The notes under the pieces: model-generated
What the model saw: only the letters and a program-made list of their open reading frames with translations
What the model was told of the DNA's origin: nothing
Databases searched by the model: none
NCBI GenBank assembly: GCA_039888615.1
Contig: JBDQQS010000008.1
Length of the DNA: 64,000 nt
Strand: one strand, 5' to 3'
Source: Flavimaribacter sp039888615
Lineage (GTDB): Bacteria > Pseudomonadota > Alphaproteobacteria > Rhizobiales > Rhizobiaceae
Shown: positions 26,145 to 35,676 of the stretch, piece by piece
Position numbering within the stretch: position 1 is the first letter of the stretch
Layout of the letters: every line of letters starts with the position of its first letter
Translations under genes and position numbers: made by a program

Positions 26145-27137
26145 ATGATAAACAGAATGATTATGGCCGCGCTGGCGCTCACCGTGTCCGCCGGCGTCGC
26201 AATGGCCGACTGGAAACCGGAAAAGCCGGTCACCGTCATCGTGCCTTATCCGCCCGGCGGAGTGACCGATCTCGCGGTCCGCGCGGTAGCGGCGGATCTC
26301 GAGCCCGTCCTCGGTCAGAAGCTTGTTGTCGTCAACCAGCCCGGCGCCAACGGCTCCGTCGGCACGCAAGCCGTGCTCGATGCGCCAAAGGACGGCTACA
26401 CGTGGCTTTCCGGCGGGGTGCGCGACATCGGCACCTACAAGATCATGGGAATGATCGACACGACCTTCGATGACTGGCATCCGTTCATCATCGCCTCCAT
26501 GTCGTCGCTACTCTCGGTCAATCCCGGCACGGACATCACCACCGTCGAGGATTTCATCGCTCGGGTGAAGTCCGACGGGGACAAGCTGCTGATCGCGACG
26601 GCGGGACCGAATTCATCCGGCGGTCAGGGACTGGCCGCGATTGCGACGGCCGCCGATATCGACCCCAAGCAGATCGTCTATGATGGCGGCAATCCGGCTA
26701 TCCTCGCCACCGTGTCCGGCGAGGCGCAGGCCACCACCCAGCTCGCGCTGGAACAGGCGGAAATGATCCGCGCCGGCCGGCTGACGCCGCTGGCGGCCAT
26801 CGGCACCACCGAGATCAAGCTCGGCGATCTGTCGATCCCGCCAATCACCGCGCAGCTGCCGAACCTGCCGCCCGCGGAAAACTTCGTCGGAATCTACCTG
26901 CCCGACGGCGTGCCGCAGGAGGTGCTGGACACGCTGGAAGCCGTGTGGACCGAGACCCTGTCCGGGTCCAAGGGGCTGCAGCAATTGTGCACTTCGCGCG
27001 GTTGCGGCGTGAAACCCGTCGCCGGAGACGAGGCGATGAAATCGGCCAATCCGGCCATCGCTGCCGCAGCATGGGGACTGTATGATCGCGGCGATGCGAA
27101 GATGTCACCGGAAGAGATGGGCATTGCACGCCCGTAA
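26145..27137 (+). CDS. Tripartite tricarboxylate transporter substrate-binding protein (TctC/Bug family)
   Basis: This is a periplasmic Bug/TctC protein (330 aa). The signal peptide ends near AMA at residue 21. The mature protein starts DWKPEKPVTVIVPYPPGGVTD, and the QPGANGSVGTQAVLDAPKDGYT region is the family ligand-site signature. A strong ribosome site AAGGGAGGAACCC precedes the ATG. It binds a carboxylated compound for TctAB; the ligand is unknown. Confidence 0.92.
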   Translation: MINRMIMAALALTVSAGVAMADWKPEKPVTVIVPYPPGGVTDLAVRAVAADLEPVLGQKLVVVNQPGANGSVGTQAVLDAPKDGYTWLSGGVRDIGTYKIMGMIDTTFDDWHPFIIASMSSLLSVNPGTDITTVEDFIARVKSDGDKLLIATAGPNSSGGQGLAAIATAADIDPKQIVYDGGNPAILATVSGEAQATTQLALEQAEMIRAGRLTPLAAIGTTEIKLGDLSIPPITAQLPNLPPAENFVGIYLPDGVPQEVLDTLEAVWTETLSGSKGLQQLCTSRGCGVKPVAGDEAMKSANPAIAAAAWGLYDRGDAKMSPEEMGIARP

Positions 27138-27149
27138 AGCGAAAGCGCA

Positions 27150-27641
27150 ATGGTGAGTGAACTCAACGGTCGGCGGCTGCACGTCGCCGATCTCGCAACA
27201 GGATCGATACTGGTTCTCCTTGGCGCGGCGATGTTCGTCGCGTCAATCGCCATGCCTACCTATGCGGATCGCGGCACGGTGCTGACGGCGCCCGCAATCT
27301 TCCCCGGCTTCATCGCCATCATCCTGTTTGCTCTGGGCGCCTTGCTTACAGCGCGGACCCTGCGTCAGCCAGCGCCACTGCCGACCGGCGAAGGGGTGGC
27401 GTGGCGGCCACTGCTGACCGGCCTCGCACTCATGACGATCGCGATCGTTCTCGTCGGCCGTATTAATTTCCAGCTTCTCATTGCCGGTTTCTGCGTCGCT
27501 TTCGCGGCGATTTTCGTGTCCTGGCGCGGCGCGCGCGCCGAGATCGTCCGCAAGGCCGGCGCAATGGCCATCGTCGTTCTCGTCGTCGCCGTGCTTATCC
27601 CGATGACCTTCCAGCATGTCTTCCTGATCCGGCTGCCATGA
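27150..27641 (+). CDS. Tripartite tricarboxylate transporter small membrane subunit (TctB family)
   Basis: This small membrane protein (163 aa) has four predicted helices, for example LVLLGAAMFVASIAMPTYAD-like sequence at about 18-38 and MAIVVLVVAVLIPMTFQHVF at about 138-158. Its length and position between TctC and TctA identify it better than its sequence does. It overlaps tctA by 4 bases. Confidence 0.85.
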   Translation: MVSELNGRRLHVADLATGSILVLLGAAMFVASIAMPTYADRGTVLTAPAIFPGFIAIILFALGALLTARTLRQPAPLPTGEGVAWRPLLTGLALMTIAIVLVGRINFQLLIAGFCVAFAAIFVSWRGARAEIVRKAGAMAIVVLVVAVLIPMTFQHVFLIRLP

Positions 27642-29134
27642 TCGACGCCTTTCTTGCCCTCGCCAGCGCAACCACGCTCTTCAACGTGCTCTGGGCGACG
27701 CTCGCCGGTATCGTGATCGGGGCGTTGCCCGGCCTCACCGCAACCATGGGCCTGGCGCTGATGACCTCGCTCACGTACGCGATGGCCGGCCAGCAGGCGA
27801 TTCTCGTGTTGATCTGCCTCTATATCGGCTCGATCTATGGCGGCAGCCGCAGCGCCATCCTGCTCAACATTCCGGGCACGCCGGCCAACGCCGCGACCGC
27901 GCTCGACGGCCATCCCATGGCGCAGGCCGGCATGGGCCATCGCGCTCTGGGTCTCGCCACCGTGGCTTCGCTTACCGGCGGTCTTATCGGCGGCGTCGCG
28001 TTGGCGCTCATCGCGCCGCTGCTCGCCGAACTCGCGCTCGGCTTCGGCTCCACCGAGTATTTTCTGCTCGGCATCGTCGGCATCGTCGTCGCAGGCCGCA
28101 TGACAGCCGCCGACGATCCGCTGAAGGGCTGGATCGCCGGATTTCTCGGCCTCGCCATCGCGACGGTCGGTCAGGAGACGATGCACGCCTATCCCCGCTT
28201 TTCCTACGGAAGTCTGAATCTCGCCGCCGGCATTGCGCTGATTCCGGCCATGGTCGGCGCCTTCGGGATTTCGGAGCTGCTGATGTCGCTGGGCTCGGGC
28301 AAGGCGCGCATGGTCGACGCGCCCATGCAGGCGACGCCGCTCCTGTCGAATTTCCGGGACATGATCCGCCGCAAGATCACGGTCATCCGTTCGAGCCTCA
28401 TCGGCATCGCCATCGGCGTAATTCCCGGCGTCGGCGAGGATGTCGCCGCCTGGATTTCCTACGGCGCCGCGCGGCGCGCCTCGAAAACACCGGATGAATT
28501 CACGAAGGGGTCTGATGACGGGCTGATAGCCGCCGAAACCGCCAACAGCGCCGCGCTGCCTTCGGCCGTCATTCCGGCGCTGACGCTCGCCGTCCCCGGT
28601 TCCGCCCCGGCCGCCGTACTGCTTGCGGCCATGTTCATACACAATGTGCGACCCGGCCCGATGATCATGATCGAGAACCCGGATTTCGTCGCCGCGGTGT
28701 GCTGGATGGTCATCTTCGGGACCATCGCCATGGCCGTTATGGGGCTCGCCCTGTCGCGGCCGCTGCTGCTGGTGCTCAAGGTCCCGCGGGAATTTCTCAC
28801 CCCGGTGATCTTCTGTCTCTGCCTGCTTGGGCCCTATGCCCTGACGCAACGCATTTTCGATATCTATGTCGTGCTTGCTTTCGGTCTTCTCGGGCTCGCC
28901 ATGCGATTGATGCGATATCCGATGGCCCCGCTCATACTCGGCATCATCCTCGGCGGCATGGTCGACCAGAATCTGCGCCGCATGCTACAATTGATCGATC
29001 GGGATCCAATGCAGGTTTTCACCCGACCGATTGCGCTCGTGCTGGTCGCTGTCTGTCTGGTCGCGATCTTCGCCGGCGTTCGCCGACGTCCCCGGAATTT
29101 GCAAGTGAAAAGCCAGCAGGCCAGGAACCAGTAA
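27638..29134 (+). CDS. Tripartite tricarboxylate transporter large permease (TctA family)
   Basis: This is the large inner-membrane subunit (498 aa) with about 11-12 helices. The hallmark GIVIGALPGLTATMGLALM is at about 22-40, GSIYGGSRSAILLNIPGTPA at about 64-83, and GIAIGVIPGVGEDVAAWISYG repeats the first motif in the second half, as expected of TctA. It overlaps the IclR gene by one base (TAATG). Confidence 0.93.
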   Translation: MIDAFLALASATTLFNVLWATLAGIVIGALPGLTATMGLALMTSLTYAMAGQQAILVLICLYIGSIYGGSRSAILLNIPGTPANAATALDGHPMAQAGMGHRALGLATVASLTGGLIGGVALALIAPLLAELALGFGSTEYFLLGIVGIVVAGRMTAADDPLKGWIAGFLGLAIATVGQETMHAYPRFSYGSLNLAAGIALIPAMVGAFGISELLMSLGSGKARMVDAPMQATPLLSNFRDMIRRKITVIRSSLIGIAIGVIPGVGEDVAAWISYGAARRASKTPDEFTKGSDDGLIAAETANSAALPSAVIPALTLAVPGSAPAAVLLAAMFIHNVRPGPMIMIENPDFVAAVCWMVIFGTIAMAVMGLALSRPLLLVLKVPREFLTPVIFCLCLLGPYALTQRIFDIYVVLAFGLLGLAMRLMRYPMAPLILGIILGGMVDQNLRRMLQLIDRDPMQVFTRPIALVLVAVCLVAIFAGVRRRPRNLQVKSQQARNQ

Positions 29135-29943
29135 TGTCCGTACAACTCCGGAGAGCGATCGATATACTGGAACTGATCCAGGAGGCGGAAAGGCCGATTG
29201 GTCTGGTCGAAATCGCCCGCCAGCTCGACATGCCGAAATCGGCGGCGCACCGCCTGCTGCAGGTGTGGGTAAAGCGCGGCTATATCGAGCAGGAGGAGGA
29301 CGTTCAGCGCTACAGCGCCACGCTCAAGCTCGCCATTCTCGGCTTCGCCCATCTCAACGCCACCGGCATACGAGACATCTGCCATCCGGACATGCGGCTT
29401 CTCGCCAAGGAGACGGGCGAGCTTGTTCGCCTCGCCGTGGTGGTGGGCGGCGACAGCATGGCCTGGGTCGCCGAGGCGCAGGGCGCGCGCGACGGCCTGC
29501 GCTACGACGGCAATCTCGGACGGCAGGCGGTGCTGCACGCGACCGCCGCCGGCAAGGCCTGGCTTGCAACGCTCACCGACGAGGAGGCCGCGCGGGTGGT
29601 TCTCGCGCAAGGTTTCCCCGAAGCCGTCGATGTGGGCCCCAACGCCTTGCGCACCATGCGGGCGTTGCAGGACGAGCTGGAGTCGATACGCTTGCGCGGC
29701 TATTCGACCGCAATGGAAGAGGCGTCCATCGGCGTCAACGCCGTCGCGGCCGCGATTTTCGAGGGCGTGGCGTCCGACAAGGTCGTCGGCTCGGTTATCG
29801 TCGTTGGTCCGAGCGCACGCATGACGCCGGGCCGCATCGCGGAAGTCGCGCCTCGCGTCATGACCGCGGCAAAACGCCTGTCGTCACTTTGGCCAATCAA
29901 GATTCATCTCGACACAGATGTGCCGGATCAGGGGGCGGCATGA
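29134..29943 (+). CDS. IclR family transcriptional regulator
   Basis: This is an IclR-type regulator (269 aa). The winged helix at about residues 5-65 has LRRAIDILELIQEAERPIGLVEIARQLDMPKSAAHRLLQVW-like sequence, and the effector domain at about 75-255 has GRQAVLHATAAGKAWLATL. It lies inside the PfpI-TctCBA operon and most likely controls it from the inverted repeat at 25494-25514. Overlaps on both sides indicate co-transcription. Confidence 0.9.
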   Translation: MSVQLRRAIDILELIQEAERPIGLVEIARQLDMPKSAAHRLLQVWVKRGYIEQEEDVQRYSATLKLAILGFAHLNATGIRDICHPDMRLLAKETGELVRLAVVVGGDSMAWVAEAQGARDGLRYDGNLGRQAVLHATAAGKAWLATLTDEEAARVVLAQGFPEAVDVGPNALRTMRALQDELESIRLRGYSTAMEEASIGVNAVAAAIFEGVASDKVVGSVIVVGPSARMTPGRIAEVAPRVMTAAKRLSSLWPIKIHLDTDVPDQGAA

Positions 29944-30602
29944 TCCCGGGACAAGGCGTGCTCGCCATCTGGAATGGCATCGAGGAAGGTCACGACGCGG
30001 AATTCATCCGATGGCATGTGCACGAGCACATTCCCGAGCGGTTGACGGTTCCGGGTTTCCTGCGCGCGCGGCGCTATACGGCGGTGGACGGTCAACCGGC
30101 GTATTTCAATTTCTACGAGACCGAAACGCCGGACGTCCTTTTCTCCGAAACCTATCTTTCCCGGCTGAATGACCCGACGGAATGGACGCGCCGGGTCGTG
30201 CCCCATTTCACGGATTTCTCGCGGACGCCCTGCCGGGTGGTTGCGAGCACAGGCCATGGAGTCGCCGGCTTCGTGCTTGCTTTGCGGCTCGATTGCAATG
30301 CTGACCTTGCAGCCCCGGTCGCCACGGCGCTCATCCGATCGAAGAACCTGACGGCCGTACACCTTTTGGAGCGCGGCGGCGAAGCGGTGCTCGAAACGGC
30401 TGAATCAGCCATGCGCGGCAAGAAGGACGAGACCTCGCGCGCAATCCTTTTGGCCGAGGGGCCAATGGCCGAGCCGTTGAAGGCGGCCGTGGACGCCATC
30501 CTGACGTCGCCGGAAGGCGACACGCCGCCAGTGACGGCGACAGGCCTGTACCGGCTGGATTTCATGATGCAAAGCTCTGTTGAGGAAGACCATCCGAATT
30601 GA
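29940..30602 (+). CDS. Conserved hypothetical protein, dimeric alpha/beta-barrel-like (DUF4286-like)
   Basis: This is a 220-aa protein. The first half (IWNGIEEGHDAEFIRWHVHEH, PERLTVPGFLRARRYTAVDG, NFYETETPDVLFSETYL) resembles small ferredoxin-like barrel proteins such as DUF4286/EthD types; the second half seems to repeat the fold weakly. It overlaps the IclR gene by four bases and ends the operon, so it may be an isomerase or decarboxylase-like enzyme for the imported substrate. That role is not established by the sequence. Confidence 0.6.
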   Translation: MIPGQGVLAIWNGIEEGHDAEFIRWHVHEHIPERLTVPGFLRARRYTAVDGQPAYFNFYETETPDVLFSETYLSRLNDPTEWTRRVVPHFTDFSRTPCRVVASTGHGVAGFVLALRLDCNADLAAPVATALIRSKNLTAVHLLERGGEAVLETAESAMRGKKDETSRAILLAEGPMAEPLKAAVDAILTSPEGDTPPVTATGLYRLDFMMQSSVEEDHPN

Positions 30603-30648
30603 ATCGGAAACTCAGCCTCTGCGACCAACCTTTTGAATTGAATCAGGA

Positions 30649-31587
30649 TCAGAGATCCCGCTCCCACATCTGGCCGACAAGGTCCTTGCCGAAACTGTGG
30701 TGCGGCTCCTCCTCGTACAGGGTGAAGCCGGCGGCCTCGTAGATGCGCCGGGCCGAGACGAGAATATCGTTGGTCCACAGCACCATGCGGCTGTATCCTC
30801 GCGCTTTGGCGAAGCGAATGCATTCGTCAACGAAACGCCGTCCGAGACCCATGCCGCGCGCCGTTTCCTCGACGTAAAGCATGCGCAGCTTCGCGGTCTC
30901 GTCGTCATCCCGCGTGACGAAAACCGAGCCGACGATCTCGCCCTCGATTTCGGCGATCCAGCAGCGGTCCCACGCGGGATCGAATTTTGTGATGAATTTC
31001 GAGACGATCTCGCCAAGCAGCGCCTCGAAGGTCCAGTCCCAGCCATATTCGATTGCGTACAGCCGGGCCTGGCGATGGACAATATAGCCAAGGTCTCCGG
31101 GTTCGGGATCGCGGAGCGTGAAGATTGCGTCCGGTTTGTTCGCGCCCAGCAGCCGTTCGATCCGGCGCATGGAGCCGACAACCTGACGCTGTTCGGCCGG
31201 GATGAGCTTGCCGAGCAGATCCGCGACTTCCGACGCCGACGCCGCGTTGAGCTTCGCAAAAGTGATCCGGCCCTTGTCCGTCAGTTCCAGATCCAGCCGC
31301 TTCGCATTTTCTTTCGAGGGCAGGCGGGTGAGCAGCCCGCGTTTTTCAAGGCCGGTTACAAGTCGGCTGAGATAGCCGGCATCGAGCCCCAGGTCCCGGC
31401 CGAGATCGGCGGCGGACACCCGGCCGCTGGCGGGCGCATTGGCGACCTCGTAGAGAACGCGCATCTGCGGAAGCGAAAATTCGGAAGAAAGCAGCCGGTC
31501 GTTAAGAGCGCCGACCAGCTTTGTGTGGAAGCGGTTGAAGCGGCGCATGGCCGCTATGTCTTCTGCGGAAACATCGTGGTTCGACAT
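30649..31587 (-). CDS. MarR-type regulator fused to a GNAT acetyltransferase
   Basis: This is a two-domain protein (312 aa). The MarR winged helix at about 15-145 has FSLPQMRVLYEVANA..SAADLGRDLGLDAGYLSRLVTGLEKRGLL, and a GNAT domain at about 160-305 holds the acetyl-CoA loop ETARGMGLGRRFVDECIRFA and ARRIYEAAGF. Such fusions are common in bacteria; targets are rarely known. A TTGCCTTAGGCAA palindrome 24 bases upstream of the start fits autoregulation. Confidence 0.9.
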   Translation of the reverse strand: MSNHDVSAEDIAAMRRFNRFHTKLVGALNDRLLSSEFSLPQMRVLYEVANAPASGRVSAADLGRDLGLDAGYLSRLVTGLEKRGLLTRLPSKENAKRLDLELTDKGRITFAKLNAASASEVADLLGKLIPAEQRQVVGSMRRIERLLGANKPDAIFTLRDPEPGDLGYIVHRQARLYAIEYGWDWTFEALLGEIVSKFITKFDPAWDRCWIAEIEGEIVGSVFVTRDDDETAKLRMLYVEETARGMGLGRRFVDECIRFAKARGYSRMVLWTNDILVSARRIYEAAGFTLYEEEPHHSFGKDLVGQMWERDL

Positions 31588-31611
31588 GGAGTTGCCAATA
31601 ACAATTTAATA

Positions 31612-31624
31612 TTGCCTTAGGCAA
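31612..31624. promoter_or_regulatory. Candidate MarR operator
   Basis: TTGCC-TTA-GGCAA is a perfect inverted repeat of the form many MarR regulators bind; another half-site GTTGCC is at 31591-31596. It lies just upstream of the MarR-GNAT gene, in A/T-rich DNA suited to a promoter. Confidence 0.6.
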
Positions 31625-31657
31625 CATATGGCAAAAACATCGATTTGGAAAGCCGGT

Positions 31658-32416
31658 TTATTCAATTCGGCCGACCCGGCCATTGATAGGCCAGCGAATG
31701 GTGCGAAGGGTTTCTTCCGGCCCCCAGAGGCGTTTCAGATCTTTCGCAAAGGCGTCGATCACGGCATCCGCGCCGGCCTTCCTTGCAGCCTTCACGGCCG
31801 ACCATGTCGAAATGTAGCCGAGCAGCTCGCCGAGCGTCCATTGGCGCTCGATCGCGATGTCGGGCAGGGCAAGTTCGGGGAAGGGAAAGGGCATTGTGGC
31901 GTATCCGTCCTCGACGTGGCGACGCGCCGCCGGCCAGTAGTCGAAGATTTCCGTCCAGTAGAAGTCGTGGAAGCGCTTCCCGACTTCACCGTCGAGCTCC
32001 GGCACCCCGTAGGATACAAGCGCGACAACGGCGCCGGGACGAGCGACGCGTTTCGCCTCGGCGTAGAAAGCGTCGAGATCGAACCAGTGCGCCGCTTGCG
32101 CGGCGACGATGAGATCGACGCTGTCGTCGGTAAGGCCGATTGTCTCGGCGCTCTCCTGCCGGTAGTCGACCTTCGGATCCTGAAACGCGTTCTCGATCTG
32201 CTCCGCGCTCGGATCCGTGGCCGTGACCCTGTCGAAGCGGATGGCGAGCAGGCAGGAAAACTGTCCGTTGCCGCAGCCGACATCAAGGGCATGGCGGGTC
32301 GATCCGCACAGATCCGCCAGGGCGTCGATCAGCGCCTGCGGATAGGTTGGCCGGAAACGGGCGTAGTCCGATCCACCCTTATCGAAGGGGTTATTTCCGG
32401 CGTTGCGGCTGCTCAT
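31658..32416 (-). CDS. Class I SAM-dependent methyltransferase
   Basis: This is a soluble methyltransferase (252 aa). The SAM loop HALDVGCGNGQFSCLLA is at about 43-59, and the post-I acidic residue and motif DLIVAAQAAHWFDLDAFYAE at about 104-123 match the UbiE/trans-aconitate methyltransferase type. The substrate is unknown. It lies between the RND pump and the MarR-GNAT gene, with 62 bases to the pump, and may be read from the same transcript. Confidence 0.8.
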   Translation of the reverse strand: MSSRNAGNNPFDKGGSDYARFRPTYPQALIDALADLCGSTRHALDVGCGNGQFSCLLAIRFDRVTATDPSAEQIENAFQDPKVDYRQESAETIGLTDDSVDLIVAAQAAHWFDLDAFYAEAKRVARPGAVVALVSYGVPELDGEVGKRFHDFYWTEIFDYWPAARRHVEDGYATMPFPFPELALPDIAIERQWTLGELLGYISTWSAVKAARKAGADAVIDAFAKDLKRLWGPEETLRTIRWPINGRVGRIE

Positions 32417-32478
32417 CGTGTGATCCTTCGCCGGCCGCCCCCGTCGTCATGACGGAGGCTGCAGCCGGTGGATGGTTT

Positions 32479-35400
32479 CTACGCCCGACGGCCGCCGCGC
32501 AACAAGATGTAGATCGCCGGGATCACGAGAACGGTCAACGCCGTCGACGAAGCGAGCCCGAACAGCAGCGAGATCGCCAGACCCTGGAAGATCGGGTCGG
32601 TCAGGATGACGGCGGCGCCGATCATGGCGGCGAGCGCCGTCAGCAGGATCGGTTTGAAGCGGATGCCGCCGGCTTCCAGGAGCACGTCGATCAGTTCGCG
32701 ATCCGGCGTTCGCGTGTGCTTGACGAAGTCGACAAGCAGGATCGAGTTGCGAACGATGATGCCGGCGAGCGCGATGAAGCCGATCATCGACGTCGCCGTA
32801 AACGGCGCATGGAACAGCCAGTGGCCGAGCATGATGCCGATGAAGGTGAGCGGGATCGGCGTCAGGATGACCAGCGGCACCTTGAACGAGCCGAACTGGG
32901 CGACGACGAGGATATAGATGCCTACCAGGGCGATCATGAAGGCTGCGCCCATGTCGCGGAAGGTGACCCACGTCACTTCCCACTCGCCGTCCCACAGTAG
33001 AACCGGCTGGCTCTCGTCTTCCGGCTGACCATTGAGCTTGATCGTCGGCTTGGGCAGGTCGCCCCAGTCGATCTCGTCCAGCGCTTTGGCGACGGCGATC
33101 ATGCCGTAGACAGGCGCCTCGAACTCGCCCGCAAGCTCGCCCATGACCATCTCCGTGGAGCGCATGTTGTGGCGGAAGATCGGGTAGCTCGACTTCTCTT
33201 CGCGAATAGTGACGACATCGCCCAGCTCCACGATGCTGCGGTTGCCCGGCAGAAGGTTGGCGGCGACCGGCGTTGCAAGCGCCCGTTCGTCGACGACCCT
33301 GTCGCTCTTGGACGGCGCGACGGTGATGGCAATCGGATGCCGACCTTCGCCGCGATGGGAATAGCCCACGGTCTGCCCGCCGAACCAGGCGGAGATCGTC
33401 TCGAAGACATCGCTGTGTTCGACGCCGAAGAACTCCAGATTGTCCTCGTCGATGAGCATGCGGATCCGCGGCGCCTGTACGCCGAAGGAATCATCGACGT
33501 CCACGACATAAGGCACCTTCAGGAAGGCTTCGCGGATCTTCTCCGCAACGGCGCGACGAGTTTCGCCGTCCGGGCCGTAGACTTCGGCGAGCAGCGTTGC
33601 GAGTACCGGCGGGCCGGGGGGCGGTTCGACGACCTTGATGGACGTTCCTTCGGGGACATCGAGATCGGCGAGGCGCTCTCGGATGTCGAGGGCGATCTGG
33701 TGACTTGTGCGATCGCGATGCTCTCGCGTGACCAGATTAACCTGCACATCGCCCTGATTGGGCATGCTGCGCAGATAGTAGTGCCGCACCAGACCATTGA
33801 AGTTGAACGGGGCGGACGTTCCGGCATAGGTCTGGAAAGACGTGACTTCATCGATATCGGCGAGCCGCTGGCTAACGGTCTCGAGCACACGGTTGGTCTC
33901 CTCGACCGACGTGCCTTCCGGCATGTCGACGACGACCTGCAATTCGGTCTTGTTGTCGAACGGAAGAAGTTTCACCGTGACGTGCTGAGTATAGAAGGCT
34001 GCGAGCGAGCCCAGCGTCGCAATCCCGACCAGCATCAGGAAGACGAAGGAGCGGAACCGGGTTTTCAGGATCGGCCGGGCGACGGCGATATAAATACGGC
34101 CGAGCGCCCCGATTGTCTCGTGATGTTCGCCGCCATGGGCGGAGGTCTTGGCCGCGATGCGCATCATCAGCCACGGCGTCAGCATGACGGCCACGAAGAA
34201 GGAGAAGATCATGGCCGCAGACGCCACCGCCGGTATCGGGCTCATATAAGGGCCCATCAGACCGGAGACGAACAACATCGGCAGCAGCGCGGCGACGACA
34301 GTGAGCGTCGCCACGATGGTCGGGTTGCCAACCTCGGCGACCGCCTCGATCGCAGCGCGCGCCCGCGGACGGTCGTCATTCATCGCCCAGTGTCGGGCAA
34401 TGTTCTCGATGACGACGATGGCGTCGTCGACGAGGATGCCGATCGAGAAGATCAGCGCGAAGAGGCTGACGCGGTTCAGCGTGTAGCCCATGATCCAGGC
34501 CGCGAACAGGGTGAGCAGAATGGTCGTGGGTATGACGATGGCGACGACGATCGCCGCCCGCCAGCCAATGGCGAAAGCGACCAGAAGGACGATCGAGATG
34601 GTCGCCAGCCCGAGGTGGAACAGCAGTTCGTTTGCTTTTTCGTTCGCCGATTCCCCGTAGTTGCGCGTCACTGTCATTTCGACGCTTTCAGGAACAAGCT
34701 CGGCCTCTACCGCTTCCAACCGGTGCAGGATCTTCTCGGCGATCACCACGGCGTTGGAGCCTGGCCGCTTGGCGATGGCGATGGTGACGGCGGGCACGCG
34801 CGACAGCGTATCGCCGTCTCGTGCGATGTGCGACACGTAGGTTTCGTTCGGCGAGGTGATCAGGTCGATATTGGCGAGATCGCGGACATAGACCGGCCTG
34901 CCGTCGCGCGCCGTCACCAGCAGATTGCCGATTTGAACGCCGCCCTGCAGGGTCTGGCCGGCGACGAGTCCGACCTGTTCCTGGCCTTCGCGCACCTGTC
35001 CGACCTGAAGCGACCGGTTGGCGCCCGACAGCTTTCCGGCCAACTGCTGCAGCGTGACGCCGTAGAGAGACAGCTTTTCCGGATCGGGCTCTATGCGCAG
35101 TTCTTCCGGCTGGTCGCCGACGATATAGGTGAAGCCGACATCTTCCAGCTTGGTGACCTCTACCAGAACCTCGCGGGCAAGCCGCGTCAGGTCGTTGGCA
35201 GTCCATTCTCCTGGCGCTTCCGGATCCGGAGACAGGGTGATGGTGACGATCGCCACGTCGTCGATCCCGCGGCCGACGATCAGCGGTTCGGGTATTCCGG
35301 TCGGTATGCGGTCGAAATTGGCGCGGATCTTGTCGTGCACTCTGAGGATTGCGGCGTCGGAGCTTGTTCCGACCTCGAAGCGGGCGGTGACCATGACCTG

Positions 35401-35676
35401 GTCATCATTGGTCTGCGAGTAGAGGTGTTCGACGCCGTCAATGGATTTGAGGATGGTCTCCAGCGGCTCCGTCACCAGCTTGACGACGTCGTCCGCTTTC
35501 AGGCCGTTGGCCTGGACGTGGACGTCGACCATGGGCACGGAAATCTGTGGCTCTTCCTCACGCGGCAGCGTCATCAGCGCAATCAGCCCGACCGCGAAAG
35601 AAGCCAGCAGCAAAAGCGGCGTCAACGGAGAGGTGATAAAGGCCTGTGTCAGGCGGCCTGCGATACCGAGATTCAT
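32479..35676 (-). CDS. RND-type efflux pump inner-membrane subunit (AcrB/HAE family-like)
   Basis: This is a large proton-driven pump (1065 aa) with 12 predicted helices: TM1 at about 13-33, TM2-6 near 350-510, TM7 near 560, and TM8-12 near 900-1060. The proton-relay pair is seen in GILVDDAIVVIENIARH, and two large periplasmic loops are present (about 35-340 and 580-890). It overlaps its adaptor gene by 4 bases. No outer-membrane factor is nearby. Its link to the sulfide operon upstream suggests it exports a sulfur or thiol compound or a toxic by-product; this is inference. Confidence 0.92.
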   Translation of the reverse strand: MNLGIAGRLTQAFITSPLTPLLLLASFAVGLIALMTLPREEEPQISVPMVDVHVQANGLKADDVVKLVTEPLETILKSIDGVEHLYSQTNDDQVMVTARFEVGTSSDAAILRVHDKIRANFDRIPTGIPEPLIVGRGIDDVAIVTITLSPDPEAPGEWTANDLTRLAREVLVEVTKLEDVGFTYIVGDQPEELRIEPDPEKLSLYGVTLQQLAGKLSGANRSLQVGQVREGQEQVGLVAGQTLQGGVQIGNLLVTARDGRPVYVRDLANIDLITSPNETYVSHIARDGDTLSRVPAVTIAIAKRPGSNAVVIAEKILHRLEAVEAELVPESVEMTVTRNYGESANEKANELLFHLGLATISIVLLVAFAIGWRAAIVVAIVIPTTILLTLFAAWIMGYTLNRVSLFALIFSIGILVDDAIVVIENIARHWAMNDDRPRARAAIEAVAEVGNPTIVATLTVVAALLPMLFVSGLMGPYMSPIPAVASAAMIFSFFVAVMLTPWLMMRIAAKTSAHGGEHHETIGALGRIYIAVARPILKTRFRSFVFLMLVGIATLGSLAAFYTQHVTVKLLPFDNKTELQVVVDMPEGTSVEETNRVLETVSQRLADIDEVTSFQTYAGTSAPFNFNGLVRHYYLRSMPNQGDVQVNLVTREHRDRTSHQIALDIRERLADLDVPEGTSIKVVEPPPGPPVLATLLAEVYGPDGETRRAVAEKIREAFLKVPYVVDVDDSFGVQAPRIRMLIDEDNLEFFGVEHSDVFETISAWFGGQTVGYSHRGEGRHPIAITVAPSKSDRVVDERALATPVAANLLPGNRSIVELGDVVTIREEKSSYPIFRHNMRSTEMVMGELAGEFEAPVYGMIAVAKALDEIDWGDLPKPTIKLNGQPEDESQPVLLWDGEWEVTWVTFRDMGAAFMIALVGIYILVVAQFGSFKVPLVILTPIPLTFIGIMLGHWLFHAPFTATSMIGFIALAGIIVRNSILLVDFVKHTRTPDRELIDVLLEAGGIRFKPILLTALAAMIGAAVILTDPIFQGLAISLLFGLASSTALTVLVIPAIYILLRGGRRA

